Assembly: GCF_017349355.1 (NCBI RefSeq)
Contig: NZ_JAFMPM010000006.1
Coordinates: forward strand, 620,001 to 684,000
Direction: 5' to 3'
DNA from: Thiothrix fructosivorans
GTDB lineage: Bacteria; Pseudomonadota; Gammaproteobacteria; Thiotrichales; Thiotrichaceae
Length of the DNA: 64,000 nucleotides
The notes beneath the pieces are model-generated. The model made no database searches. It worked only from the letters and a program-made list of their open reading frames with translations, and was not told the origin of the DNA. This document shows, piece after piece, positions 33,784 to 43,253 of the stretch. A program made the position numbers and the translations under genes. The first letter of the stretch is position 1; each line of letters starts with the position of its first letter.

Positions 33784-35490
33784 TCACCCACAACAACTAC
33801 AATTCCTCTTATACTTCTCCATCTTCCCAATCCCCGGATTAAACGTATTGGTTGGATCGAGCTTTTTGTAAAACTCCCGCAAGCCACTTTCCGCCTCATA
33901 CAAATGCCCGACATTATGCTCCGCCGGATACTTCGCCCCCCGCGCATCCAGCAACGCCAACATCGCCTTTTTCACCGCATGGGCATCCGCACCCTTTTTC
34001 AAAATGTAATCCTGATGGAAAACATGGCACATGAAATGCCCGTAATACAACGTATGTTCAATCTGGCTACTAACATGCTCCGGCAACTGTTCCACCCAAT
34101 CCGCATCATTGCGCCGCAAGGCAATATCCAACGCCAACATCTCGCCAACCCGATCACTGAACAAAGTCTGGTAACGGATCGCAGCACCCGCCGCCGCAAA
34201 CCGCTGCAAGAAAGCCTTACTCGCCTCCTGCGGCGTACACTCAAAATACGCGCCCGCATTGCCCGCATCCGCAAAGAATTCCGGCAAAAACGCCTGCGCC
34301 TCGGCAATCCCGCCCTCACTCATTTTCAGAATCAAGTGATGCTCATAACGGTCACGGAACTCCAGCAAACGATCCGGTAAATGCTGCGGAAACAAACGGC
34401 TTGCCCCCTGCATCACCCGATCACTCAAATATTTCGGCAACAATGGCAGCTTATTTAAGGTCGCATCGGTACGCCCCTTGTACGCAAACAGTTTGGGCAT
34501 CACATCCGTCCCCAACTTCTCAATCGTCAGAAACGTATCCTTGCCGTACTTTTCCGCAATATTGAAAATGTCGCGGTGCATGTATTCGCCCACTTCCGGC
34601 ACATTCGCAAACTGGCTGAGGATGTGCCGACGCAAGCGCGTCAACACCTGCGGGTCATTCGTGCCGATGTAAAACGCTTGTTCCTGCTGCACCATCGGAA
34701 ACGTATCCAACCGCACCGCAAACACCGCCAATTTTCCCGCGCACCCGCTGGCTTCAAACAAACGGCTTTCATCGGCATTGAAACGCGCCGGTGTCGCCGC
34801 ATCCACATCGCGCAACCGCGCCACGTAGTCGCGAGCCGATGCCAGCTTACCGCCGTCATCCACCCCGTCTTTCGCAAAATCGCCAGACTCCAGCCGCGTA
34901 ATCATCTCCTCCGGCGACTCGCCCAACGCAATCCCCAAATGGTTAACCATTTCCAGCTTGCCCTGTTCATTCACCCGCGCAAACAACGCCATTTCGGTGT
35001 AAGCAGGGCCACGCTTGACCAGCGCCCCACCCGAATTATTCGCCACCCCGCCAACAATCGACGCGCCCAGACACGACGAGCCGATCACCGAATGCGGCGC
35101 ACGCTTCAACGGCTTGAGCAACTTTTCCAGCTTGTGCAACGTCGCACCGGGGAAACTCAACACCTGTTCACCGCCATTCAGCAGCACCAGATCGTCCATT
35201 GCCAGCGTATTGATCACCACCACCTCACGGTCGTAATCGTCCCCGCTGGGGGTCGAGCCTTCGGTCAGACCAGTCTTCGCCGCCTGCATAATGATGATGG
35301 TATTTGCCTCGACACAGGTTTGTAACACTTGCCACAAATGCAACAGCGTTTGCGGAAACACCACCGCCAAGGCCGTGCCACAGCCCGACCGGAAGCCGCT
35401 GCGGTAGTACTCGGTTTTACGTGGGTTGGTGGCAATGTTGGCTTCACCAACAATTTCGGCTAATTGCTGCACGAGTGCATGGCTGGGCAT
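33784..35490 (-). CDS. dld: Quinone-dependent D-lactate dehydrogenase
   Basis: 568 residues from the ATG at 35490 (GAGAGGAG ribosome site); the longer frame to 35532 runs into an operator. An FAD-binding PCMH domain (VVFPQTLLHLWQVLQTC, GLTEGSTPSGDDYDREVVVI, IGSSCLGASIVGGVANNSGG) is followed by the Dld-type membrane-binding region and ends in NTFNPGIGKMEKYKRNCSCCG. Oxidises D-lactate to pyruvate and passes electrons to quinone on the inner membrane. Divergent from lldP, so D- and L-lactate use are probably controlled together. Confidence 0.93.
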   Translation of the reverse strand: MPSHALVQQLAEIVGEANIATNPRKTEYYRSGFRSGCGTALAVVFPQTLLHLWQVLQTCVEANTIIIMQAAKTGLTEGSTPSGDDYDREVVVINTLAMDDLVLLNGGEQVLSFPGATLHKLEKLLKPLKRAPHSVIGSSCLGASIVGGVANNSGGALVKRGPAYTEMALFARVNEQGKLEMVNHLGIALGESPEEMITRLESGDFAKDGVDDGGKLASARDYVARLRDVDAATPARFNADESRLFEASGCAGKLAVFAVRLDTFPMVQQEQAFYIGTNDPQVLTRLRRHILSQFANVPEVGEYMHRDIFNIAEKYGKDTFLTIEKLGTDVMPKLFAYKGRTDATLNKLPLLPKYLSDRVMQGASRLFPQHLPDRLLEFRDRYEHHLILKMSEGGIAEAQAFLPEFFADAGNAGAYFECTPQEASKAFLQRFAAAGAAIRYQTLFSDRVGEMLALDIALRRNDADWVEQLPEHVSSQIEHTLYYGHFMCHVFHQDYILKKGADAHAVKKAMLALLDARGAKYPAEHNVGHLYEAESGLREFYKKLDPTNTFNPGIGKMEKYKRNCSCCG

Positions 35491-35519
35491 TAAGTTTCTC
35501 CTCTCGATAATCCTGCTTA

Positions 35520-35532
35520 CTGGTCTTACCAA
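35520..35532. promoter_or_regulatory. LldR operator O1 (dld side)
   Basis: Contains TGGTCTTACCA (35521-35531), matching TGGT-N3-ACCA, the FadR/LldR-type operator. It lies 30 bp upstream of the dld start, just downstream of a GATAAT -10-like hexamer on the minus strand. Confidence 0.65.
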
Positions 35533-35568
35533 ATTATCACGAATTTAGGTGGTAACGCTATAAAATCA

Positions 35569-35598
35569 TTGACAATCCGTCAGTGCTGCCCATAGTAT
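35569..35598 (+). promoter_or_regulatory. Sigma-70 promoter for lldP
   Basis: TTGACA (35569-35574), 18-base spacer, TAGTAT (35593-35598). The predicted start near 35605 falls immediately before operator O2, consistent with repression by roadblock or exclusion. Confidence 0.7.
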
Positions 35599-35613
35599 CG
35601 CAAAACTGGTAAG

Positions 35614-35626
35614 TTGGTAATACCAA
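35614..35626. promoter_or_regulatory. LldR operator O2 (lldP side)
   Basis: TTGGTA-A-TACCAA, a perfect 13-bp palindrome containing TGGT-N3-ACCA, just downstream of the lldP transcription start. Very close to LldR sites described in Pseudomonas. Confidence 0.8.
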
Positions 35627-35685
35627 ATGACCCGTTTCGGAGGAGATTTTACCGCTAAGCTCGTTCTCTATGGAGGAGACCCCCT

Positions 35686-37338
35686 ATGCAAACTTGGGCG
35701 CAAGTCTATGACCCGCTAGGCAATATCTGGCTGTCCAGCCTGATTGCTTTGATTCCTATCGCTTTTTTCTTCATGGCACTCACTGTATTGCGCATGAAAG
35801 GGCATATCGCTGGCACGATTACCGTGGTGCTGGCGTTGGCAGTTGCCATACTGTTCTACCAAATGCCTGTACCGATGGCGTTGGCATCTGCCGGATATGG
35901 CTTCCTGTATGGCTTGTGGCCGATTGCATGGATCATCATTACTGCGGTTTTCCTTTACAAAATCACCGTAAAAACGGGGCAGTTTGATATTGTCCGCAGC
36001 TCGGTGCTATCGGTAACGGAAGACCAACGTCTGCAAATGTTGCTGGTCGGCTTTGCTTTCGGCGCGTTCTTGGAAGGTGCGGCAGGCTTTGGTGCACCCG
36101 TTGCGATTACCGCCGCGTTGCTGGTTGGTTTAGGCTTTAACCCGCTGTATGCCGCCGGTTTGTGTTTGATTGCGAATACCGCTCCGGTAGCATTTGGTGC
36201 AATGGGTATTCCCATCACCGTGGCTGGGCAAGTCACTGGGCTTGATCCATTCCACATTGGGCAAATGGCAGGTCGTCAATTGCCGTTGCTCTCAGTCATC
36301 GTGCCGTTCTGGTTGGTGGCGATTATGGATGGCTGGCGCGGTATCAAAGAAACCTACCCGGCGATTTTGGTGGCAGGCGTTACCTTCGCTGTGACCCAAT
36401 TCCTGACGGCTAATTACATTGGGCCTGAACTGCCGGACATCACCTCTGCGATCGTGAGCTTGATCAGCTTGACCCTGTTCCTGAAAGTGTGGAAGCCGAA
36501 AAACATCTTCCGTTTCCCCGGTCAAGAACGCACCAAAGCGCAACAAAAAGCTGAACCAATCCATTCCGCTGGCGCAATCATCAAAGCGTGGTCGCCGTTC
36601 GTTATCCTCACCGTGATGGTGACGATTTGGAGCTTGAAACCCTTTAAAGCAATGTTCGGTAAAGACGGCATGTTGGAAAGCTGGGTATTCAAATTCTCCA
36701 TTCCTTACCTCGACAAACTCGTCACCAAAATGCCGCCGATTGTTGCCGAAGCCAAGCCCTATGAGGCGATGTACAAGTTTGACTGGTTCTCCGCGACGGG
36801 TACTGCCATCCTGATTGCTGCCATTATTACCCTGTTCGTCTTGCGCATGAAACCGCTGGAAGGGCTGCGTACTTTTGGCGAAACCATCAGCGAATTGAAA
36901 CACCCGATCTACACCATCGGCATGGTATTGGCATTTGCGTTCATTGCTAACTACTCCGGCTTGTCTGCAACCTTGGCGTTGCTGTTGGCGGGTACTGGCG
37001 CAATGTTCACCTTCTTCTCACCGTTCTTGGGCTGGTTGGGTGTGTTCCTGACAGGTTCAGATACGTCATCCAACGCGCTATTCTGTAGTTTGCAGGCGAA
37101 TACCGCGCATCAAATCGGCGTGCAAGACACCTTGCTGGTAGCAGCGAATACCACGGGTGGCGTAACCGGCAAGATGATTTCACCGCAATCCATCGCGGTC
37201 GCGTGCGCAGCAACCGGGTTGGTGGGCAGAGAGTCGGATCTGTTCCGCTTTACGCTCAAACACAGTCTGATGTTTGCAACCATCGTGGGTATTATCACTA
37301 CGCTGCAAGCGTATGTGTTCCCGTGGATGATCCCTTGA
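35686..37338 (+). CDS. lldP: L-lactate permease (LctP family)
   Basis: 550 residues with about 12-14 membrane helices. Family blocks are visible: [39 protein letters not shown] and, near the end, [13 protein letters not shown]...[24 protein letters not shown]. Imports lactate (both isomers in E. coli) and glycolate with protons. GGAGGAG precedes the ATG. First gene of the lldP-lldR-lldE-lldF-lldG run and under operator O2. Confidence 0.95.
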   Translation: MQTWAQVYDPLGNIWLSSLIALIPIAFFFMALTVLRMKGHIAGTITVVLALAVAILFYQMPVPMALASAGYGFLYGLWPIAWIIITAVFLYKITVKTGQFDIVRSSVLSVTEDQRLQMLLVGFAFGAFLEGAAGFGAPVAITAALLVGLGFNPLYAAGLCLIANTAPVAFGAMGIPITVAGQVTGLDPFHIGQMAGRQLPLLSVIVPFWLVAIMDGWRGIKETYPAILVAGVTFAVTQFLTANYIGPELPDITSAIVSLISLTLFLKVWKPKNIFRFPGQERTKAQQKAEPIHSAGAIIKAWSPFVILTVMVTIWSLKPFKAMFGKDGMLESWVFKFSIPYLDKLVTKMPPIVAEAKPYEAMYKFDWFSATGTAILIAAIITLFVLRMKPLEGLRTFGETISELKHPIYTIGMVLAFAFIANYSGLSATLALLLAGTGAMFTFFSPFLGWLGVFLTGSDTSSNALFCSLQANTAHQIGVQDTLLVAANTTGGVTGKMISPQSIAVACAATGLVGRESDLFRFTLKHSLMFATIVGIITTLQAYVFPWMIP

Positions 37339-37377
37339 TTGGGTGATTAAAACCCCCTACACTCGGTCTTATCAAAA

Positions 37378-37390
37378 TTGGTAAGACCAG
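37378..37390. promoter_or_regulatory. LldR operator O3 (autoregulation)
   Basis: TTGGTAAGACCAG, with TGGT-N3-ACCA at 37379-37389, ends 5 bp before the lldR start codon. GGTCTTA at 37365-37371 provides an extra inverted half-site. Confidence 0.65.
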
Positions 37391-37395
37391 AGTGC

Positions 37396-38145
37396 ATGAA
37401 GAAGACCAGACTTTCCGACCAGATTGCCGAGCAACTCGAAACCATGATTGCTACGCAGGGACTCAAACACGGGGATCGTTTACCCGCCGAACGCCAATTG
37501 GCTGAACAATTGGAGGTATCACGCCCGTCGTTGCGTGAAGCCATCCAGAAATTGATCAGCAAGGGCTTGCTGGTCAGTCGTGCTGGTGGTGGGACGTTTG
37601 TGCAACAAGCTACCCAAAATCATTGCGCCGATCCGTTGGTGGCACTGTTTCGTGATAACCCCGAATACCGTTTCGACGTGCTGGAAATCCGCCACGCGCT
37701 GGAAGGCAATGCCGCGTGGTATGCCGCGTTGCGGGCGACGGATGAGGATAAAGCCAATATCCGCGCCCATTTCGAGCAGATGATTGCGCTGCATGGCAGT
37801 GATGACCCGATGGACGAAGCGCGTGCCGATGCGGCGTTTCACTTATCCATCGTCGAAGCCTCGCACAATCTGGTACTGCTGCACGTCATGCGTGGCTTGT
37901 TTGAACTGCTGCAAAACAGCATTTCGCACAATCTGGATAAGCTCTACACCATTCCACGGGTGTTTGAGCCGCTCAAAGACCAGCACCGTGAACTGATGGA
38001 AGCCGTGGTTGCCAGTGACCCCGAACGCGCCCGTAAAGCTGCGCAAGAACATCTGGCTTTTGTGGAAGATTCCCTCAAAGACATCGACGCTGACGAAGCC
38101 CGCAAGGTGCGTTCGCTGCGTCACCTAACACTCGTTGGAAGGTAG
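37396..38145 (+). CDS. lldR: GntR/FadR-family lactate-responsive regulator LldR
   Basis: 249 residues from the ATG at 37396. An N-terminal winged helix (LSDQIAEQLETMIATQGLKHGDRLPAERQLAEQLEVSRPSLREAI) is followed by an FCD ligand-binding domain with the metal-ligand-like D/H pattern (AAFHLSIVEASHN, QHRELMEAV). LldR proteins repress lactate genes until lactate binds. The operators found at dld, lldP and its own promoter are all of the expected type. The ribosome site is weak and overlaps operator O3. Confidence 0.92.
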   Translation: MKKTRLSDQIAEQLETMIATQGLKHGDRLPAERQLAEQLEVSRPSLREAIQKLISKGLLVSRAGGGTFVQQATQNHCADPLVALFRDNPEYRFDVLEIRHALEGNAAWYAALRATDEDKANIRAHFEQMIALHGSDDPMDEARADAAFHLSIVEASHNLVLLHVMRGLFELLQNSISHNLDKLYTIPRVFEPLKDQHRELMEAVVASDPERARKAAQEHLAFVEDSLKDIDADEARKVRSLRHLTLVGR

Positions 38146-38151
38146 GCTCTA

Positions 38152-38901
38152 ATGGCAACAAAACCCGATACCATCTACTTCTTTGGCACTTGCCTCGTCG
38201 ACCTGATGTACCCGCAAGCGGGTGTGTCGGCGATGCAATTGATCCAACGTGCGGGGGTGAAAGTCATTTTCCCACCCGCACAAACCTGTTGCGGACAACC
38301 CGCCTGGAACTCCGGCTACCGCGACGAAGCGCGTAGCGTGGCACGGGCGCAACTCGCGCTATTCCCCAAACCCATTCCCATCGTGATTCCGTCAGGCTCG
38401 TGTGCGGGCATGATGAAAGTGCATTACCCCGAATTGTTCGCAGGGCAGCCTGACGAAGCGCAAGCGGCGGATGTCGCCAGTCGCGTGTACGAACTCACCG
38501 AATTCCTCGTCGATGTGTTGCACATTGAACTGCACGATTTGGGCGAACCTGTGACAGTGGCGGTACACACCTCCTGTTCTGCCCGCCGTGAAATGGGCGT
38601 TGCCGACAAAATCGAATCCTTGCTGGGGCAACTCAGCAATGTGCAACGGGTAGAACATGCCCGCAAGCTGGAATGCTGCGGTTTCGGTGGCACGTTTGCA
38701 GTGAAAGAACCGGAAATTTCCGCCGCGATGGTGCTGGATAAAGTGACCCACATCCGCAATACCGGCGTGGATCGTTTGATCAGTCAGGAATGCGGTTGCT
38801 TGATGAATATTGGCGGGGCAATGGCAAAGCAGGGGGATGCGATTCCACACCAGCACATTGCCGAATTTTTGTGGGAAAGAACCGGAGGGAACGCAGCATG
38901 A
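38152..38901 (+). CDS. lldE: L-lactate dehydrogenase complex subunit LldE/LutA
   Basis: 249 residues with two CCG domains: FFGTCLVDLMYP...PAQTCCGQP and HTSCSARREMG...LECCGFGGTFAVK. Such cysteine-rich domains bind a non-cubane Fe-S cluster. With LldF and LldG it forms the flavin-independent L-lactate oxidising complex. The stop overlaps the lldF start by 4 bp. Confidence 0.94.
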   Translation: MATKPDTIYFFGTCLVDLMYPQAGVSAMQLIQRAGVKVIFPPAQTCCGQPAWNSGYRDEARSVARAQLALFPKPIPIVIPSGSCAGMMKVHYPELFAGQPDEAQAADVASRVYELTEFLVDVLHIELHDLGEPVTVAVHTSCSARREMGVADKIESLLGQLSNVQRVEHARKLECCGFGGTFAVKEPEISAAMVLDKVTHIRNTGVDRLISQECGCLMNIGGAMAKQGDAIPHQHIAEFLWERTGGNAA

Positions 38902-40313
38902 GCAGCGAATTCCGCAATACTGTCCGCGCTAACCTCGCCAAGCCCGAAGTCCGCGCCAATTTCTACCGCGCGATGGATGGATTGATGACGCGTCGCCTCG
39001 ACCAATTCCCCGACAAAGCCGAACTGGAACGCTTGCGCACCCAAAGCATGGCAATCCGCGCCAATGCCTTGAGCAAATTGCCGGAATTGCTGGAAACCCT
39101 CGAAGCCAACCTGACCCGCAATGGCATTCAGGTGCATTGGGCTGAAACCACTGACCAAGCTAACCAAATCGTGCTGTCGATTTTGCAAAAGCATAACGCC
39201 AAGTCGATTATCAAAGGCAAGTCGATGGTGTCGGAAGAAATGGGCTTAAACCATTTCCTCGAAGCCTTGGGCATTGAAGCCTTGGAATCGGATTTGGGTG
39301 AATTCATTATCCAGCTCGATCACGAAGCGCCATCGCACATTATCATGCCCGCGATTCACAAAAACCGCATACAGATTGCCAAGCTGTTCCACGAAAAATT
39401 CCCCGACATTCCCTACACCGAAGACGTGGATGAGCTGACGCAAACCGCTCGACGTATTTTGCGCGACAAGTTTTATGCCGCACCCGTGGGGCTTTCCGGC
39501 GTGAACTTCATGGTGGCGGAAACCGGCACGTTATGTTTGGTGGAAAACGAAGGCAATGGGCGGATGTCGACCACCGCGCCGTCGGTGCATATCGCGGTCA
39601 CGGGCATTGAAAAAGTCGTGGAAAGCCTGAGCGATGTGCCGCCACTGTTGAGCATTTTGACGCGCTCGGCGACGGGGCAACCGATTACCACTTACTTCAA
39701 TATGATTTCCGGCCCGCGTAAGCCGGGGGAAAAGGATGGTCCCGAAGAGGTGCATCTGGTGTTGCTGGATAATGGGCGTTCCAATATTTACAGTGACCCA
39801 GAATTGCTGGCGACGCTGCGTTGCATTCGGTGCGGGGCGTGTATTAACCATTGCCCAGTGTATGTGCGCATTGGTGGGCATAGTTATGGCACGGTGTATC
39901 CGGGGCCGATTGGTTCGATTTTAGAACCGCAAAAAGCCGGGTTGGATGTGCATGGCGAATTGGCGCAAGCCTCAACCTTGTGCGGCGCGTGTAGCGAAGT
40001 TTGCCCGGTACGCATTCCGATTCCGAGTATTCTCAACCGCTTGCGTTATGACGGGGTGCGCAGGGATACCGCCAATACCAACACCGTGGGTTCGGGTAAA
40101 CGCCGTACTTTGAGTGAAGCAGCGACATGGAAAACCTGGGCGTGGGCAGCAACGCATCCGACGATTTACCACGCCGGTTCGACGCTGGCGACGCGCTTCA
40201 AAGGCATGTTACCGACCAATTTGGGCGCGTGGACGACGGTACGTAGTGCGCCAAAATTGGCAGAATCCACCTTGCACCAACAGGCAAAAAATCTGGGAGT
40301 CGACCATGAGTAA
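38898..40313 (+). CDS. lldF: L-lactate dehydrogenase complex iron-sulfur subunit LldF/LutB
   Basis: 471 residues from the ATG at 38898. An LUD domain is followed by two 4Fe-4S motifs: CIRCGACINHCPVY and CGACSEVCPV. Electron-transfer subunit of the LldEFG complex; a quinone is the likely final acceptor. The C-terminal region (about 395-471) contains WKTWAWAATHP, as in homologues. Overlaps lldG by 8 bp. Confidence 0.95.
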   Translation: MSSEFRNTVRANLAKPEVRANFYRAMDGLMTRRLDQFPDKAELERLRTQSMAIRANALSKLPELLETLEANLTRNGIQVHWAETTDQANQIVLSILQKHNAKSIIKGKSMVSEEMGLNHFLEALGIEALESDLGEFIIQLDHEAPSHIIMPAIHKNRIQIAKLFHEKFPDIPYTEDVDELTQTARRILRDKFYAAPVGLSGVNFMVAETGTLCLVENEGNGRMSTTAPSVHIAVTGIEKVVESLSDVPPLLSILTRSATGQPITTYFNMISGPRKPGEKDGPEEVHLVLLDNGRSNIYSDPELLATLRCIRCGACINHCPVYVRIGGHSYGTVYPGPIGSILEPQKAGLDVHGELAQASTLCGACSEVCPVRIPIPSILNRLRYDGVRRDTANTNTVGSGKRRTLSEAATWKTWAWAATHPTIYHAGSTLATRFKGMLPTNLGAWTTVRSAPKLAESTLHQQAKNLGVDHE

Positions 40314-40956
40314 TACTGCACGCGCCAATATTCTCGCTCGTTTGCGCGAACCGCAACGCCCGGAGTGCGGCTTTAGCGAACGCGATTACCTGAGCCGTTA
40401 CGATTGGGATACGGCGGAACGGGTACGCCGCTTTACCGAACGCATGGTCGCAGTACGCGCCGAAGTGCATCACACCACACCCGAAACGTGGCTGGATGTG
40501 GTCAGTCAGGTGTGTGCAGCCAAGGGTTTGAATAACCTGTTGGTTTCGCCGGAAACCGTGCTGGGTAAACAGCTTCACGCACAAGCCGAACGCTTTCCCA
40601 CCCTCAAAACCTACGACCATCCAATTGAAAGCTGGAAACAGGAGCTGTTTTACGGGATAGATGCGGCGTTTACGGGCACGTATGGCGGGATTGCGGAAAC
40701 GGGAACGCTGATCGTGATGCCGAGTGCGGATGAGCCGCGTTTGATGTCGCTGGTTCCTCCCGTGCATATTGCGGTTCTGGAAGTGGCGAAGCTCTACACC
40801 ACGTTTGCGGAGGCTGTGCAGGCGCAAGGCTGGGTGCAAGCGGGAATGCCAACCAATGCGTTGCTGATTTCGGGGCCGTCGAAGTCGGCGGATATTGAGC
40901 AGACGTTGGCGTATGGTGTGCATGGGCCGAAGGAGCTGGTGGTGATCTTGGTGTGA
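40306..40956 (+). CDS. lldG: L-lactate dehydrogenase complex subunit LldG/LutC
   Basis: 216 residues from the ATG at 40306, the only start consistent with family length; the long open frame behind it is lldF sequence. The LUD domain is seen in AAFTGTYGGIAETGTLIVMPSADEPRLMSLVPPVHIAVLE and ISGPSKSADIEQTLAYGVHGPKELVVILV. Last gene of the lactate operon, with a strong terminator 5 bp on. Confidence 0.94.
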   Translation: MSNTARANILARLREPQRPECGFSERDYLSRYDWDTAERVRRFTERMVAVRAEVHHTTPETWLDVVSQVCAAKGLNNLLVSPETVLGKQLHAQAERFPTLKTYDHPIESWKQELFYGIDAAFTGTYGGIAETGTLIVMPSADEPRLMSLVPPVHIAVLEVAKLYTTFAEAVQAQGWVQAGMPTNALLISGPSKSADIEQTLAYGVHGPKELVVILV

Positions 40957-40961
40957 ATCCT

Positions 40962-41005
40962 GATTCCCCCTTTATCCTAAAAGATTAAAGGGGGAATCAT
41001 TTTTT
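40962..41005 (+). terminator. Intrinsic terminator of the lactate operon
   Basis: A perfect 13-bp stem, GATTCCCCCTTTA (40962-40974) with its complement at 40986-40998, followed by a run of Ts from 41000. It also overlaps the stop of the convergent broken gene; the sequence before the stem on the minus strand is A-rich, so it could act in both directions. Confidence 0.9.
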
Positions 41006-41425
41006 ATTTTTCAATATATTGTTCAAGTTTCTTTGTTACAGTGTTGGCGTCCATGAAAATATCAGCTAAGGGAAAAGTAAATCCCATCCCTTTCAGTCCT
41101 CCTCCTACATCTTCCCATTCGCCAGTATTAATATTTTCATCATCTATCTCTCCAGATGCATCCCATAATGTTTCAAATGACTCTTTCGAAGATTTGATAG
41201 GTTTGAAGGCATAAACACCTACATAAGCATCACCAAACGGCAGAGAAACTGGATCAGGAACTCCTTTTACATTTAATGCTTTTAAATTATCTTTCGAAAA
41301 ATTATCATCTGTAATTAATGCAAAAGATAAACCTAAGTCATGAATGGATGATTTATCTCCAGAGGTTTTCCAATAAATGTGTGACGATGTAAATAGTGGA
41401 ACAAAATCCCAGGCCCACTTACTAC

Positions 41426-43065
41426 GTAATTGATCACATCCCCACCCCTTGCGGTAAAGCGGGCAGGGCAAAGCCAGCGCGGGCAGCGGTAATAACACTG
41501 GCAAGATAAGCCAAGGCAGACTGTCCACGTTTGCGGCAAGTACCGATGATGCTGGCCAGCATGGCAAACGCACGGCTCCCCGTAGCACTCTTTGTGCCAT
41601 GGTTGGTTTTGCGCAGGATCACCCAATGGCGCAACGCCCGCTCAGCCTCATTATTGGTCAAGGGAAGCCACGGGTGGTCAAGGATTCGGAAAATGGCATC
41701 CCAATCATTGATGAACTCTTTCGCCAGTGCCGCCGTCTTGTCATGGGCAGATACGGCATGGATCAAGCATAATGCCCTGAATTCCAGGAGTTTTGCCTGA
41801 TGGCGTTGACGGATCACGTCGGTTTGCGTCCCCACCGTGCCGCCTGCTGCCCGCCAAGCGTAAATGTCGTCCTGTAATACCCTCAGCCAAGCGAGGGTGA
41901 AGTTGCCAAACGTCCGCCCGTCTTTGTCCAGTGATTCTGCCAGCCCACGGGCTTTGCGGATCAGGTGCGCCCAGCAACGCAAGCGTTTGGGGTGGTGGCG
42001 GTAAGCGGCATAGCCATCACTCATCAGCCAGCCCCCAAAGTGGGGGCTAATCACGTTGTCGAGCATTTCAATGGTGCGCTGCCCTACGTAGAAACAAACG
42101 CTGAGGGTGGTGACGAATGTCCATAGCCACAGGGCTTCGCCACGCTCTTTCCAAGAGGTTTCATCAATATACAGCACCCCGCCGTCAGCGGTGGCTTCTG
42201 CCAACAGCCCTTCCACCAAGGCATCTTCCAATGGAGAAGCACTCGCGGCTGCTTCCTCAAAACATTGCTGCAACACCCCGACACTTAGGGGAATGCCCAA
42301 CACCTCCCGCAACAGTTCTTGTGTGCCACGCAGTGACAAGCGTGAGCGCAGCCGTAGGTGGACAATAAGTGCCGCCAGATTGCCCCCAATCAGCCGCCAC
42401 TCGCCCACATCAACCTCCGGGTATAACGGGTCGGGAGCTTGGCGATGCGGGATATGGCGGCTCACATGACCGCAGGTGCATACGCTATCGTGAAGGTGGT
42501 GGCGGGTGGTGATGACGGTCAGTCCGGGGTTCCCATCCGTGCCAAACTGGATGTCCACACTGTCATAGGCGGTATAAATACGGGAGACAGCCGCATCCAG
42601 GGACCTGCCACAGGCTTCACATCGGCTGGGGTAATGGTGTTCGTCTGCATTGATGGGCGGATGCCATACCCGACCATAACCCGGTGCGCCGGGTTGTTTA
42701 CCCGCTTTGCGTTTGGCTGGTTGGGCTGGCTTTGTGCCCGCCACAGCTTCTGGTTCCGGGGTTGGCTTTCCTCTGGCTGCACCCACCCCTTCTGTTTCGG
42801 GCAAAGCCACCGTTTTGGGTGACGTTTCCCACGGGAAACCGCTGCTGGGTGGTTTGGAGGAGTTGTTGGAGTTTTGGTTGATCTGTTCCCGCGCTTCTTT
42901 CAGGTCATGCAACAACTTGGTCGACAGGTGCAGCAGTTCCTCCGGCGTGAGCTTGGCAAGGTACTGGCTGTTAAGCTGTTTGAGGCTGTGGTCTTTCAGT
43001 TGTTGGGTCATCGGGGGAGTGTCGCAAATTTAGTGCGTTTGGGTAAGGGGGGACTGTTCAGTTAC
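41426..43065 (-). mobile_element. IS66-family insertion sequence, copy B
   Basis: 1640 bp, same ends as the other two copies but reversed. Flanked by the perfect 8-bp duplication CTTACTAC (41418-41425 and 43066-43073). It lies inside the partner gene of the PD-(D/E)XK protein. Confidence 0.95.
41434..43011 (-). CDS. IS66-family transposase (copy B)
   Basis: 525 residues, the same protein as copies A (21346-22923) and C (44985-46562), with intact DDE blocks (YIDETSW, LMSDGYAAY, NNEAERALR). The lack of divergence indicates recent spread or gene conversion among the copies. Confidence 0.95.
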   Translation of the reverse strand: MTQQLKDHSLKQLNSQYLAKLTPEELLHLSTKLLHDLKEAREQINQNSNNSSKPPSSGFPWETSPKTVALPETEGVGAARGKPTPEPEAVAGTKPAQPAKRKAGKQPGAPGYGRVWHPPINADEHHYPSRCEACGRSLDAAVSRIYTAYDSVDIQFGTDGNPGLTVITTRHHLHDSVCTCGHVSRHIPHRQAPDPLYPEVDVGEWRLIGGNLAALIVHLRLRSRLSLRGTQELLREVLGIPLSVGVLQQCFEEAAASASPLEDALVEGLLAEATADGGVLYIDETSWKERGEALWLWTFVTTLSVCFYVGQRTIEMLDNVISPHFGGWLMSDGYAAYRHHPKRLRCWAHLIRKARGLAESLDKDGRTFGNFTLAWLRVLQDDIYAWRAAGGTVGTQTDVIRQRHQAKLLEFRALCLIHAVSAHDKTAALAKEFINDWDAIFRILDHPWLPLTNNEAERALRHWVILRKTNHGTKSATGSRAFAMLASIIGTCRKRGQSALAYLASVITAARAGFALPALPQGVGM

Positions 43066-43253
43066 CTTACTACTAGGTCGAGTTTTCTTTGTACATACCC
43101 TATCTGTATTCAATGGCCCCCAATGAATAAAATTACTACAGCCAAAATTATTGGCTACAGAATCAAATATTGGCAAGATTCTTTGGTAAAAAGCTACCGA
43201 AATGCGATGGGCATTTTGTATCTGATTAACGAGTAGTTCAGCATCTTCTTGGG

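Noticed and set aside
34576-35325. A 249-codon plus-strand open frame rich in Arg/His
   Set aside because: Antisense shadow of the D-lactate dehydrogenase gene; composition is that of a reverse frame in coding DNA.
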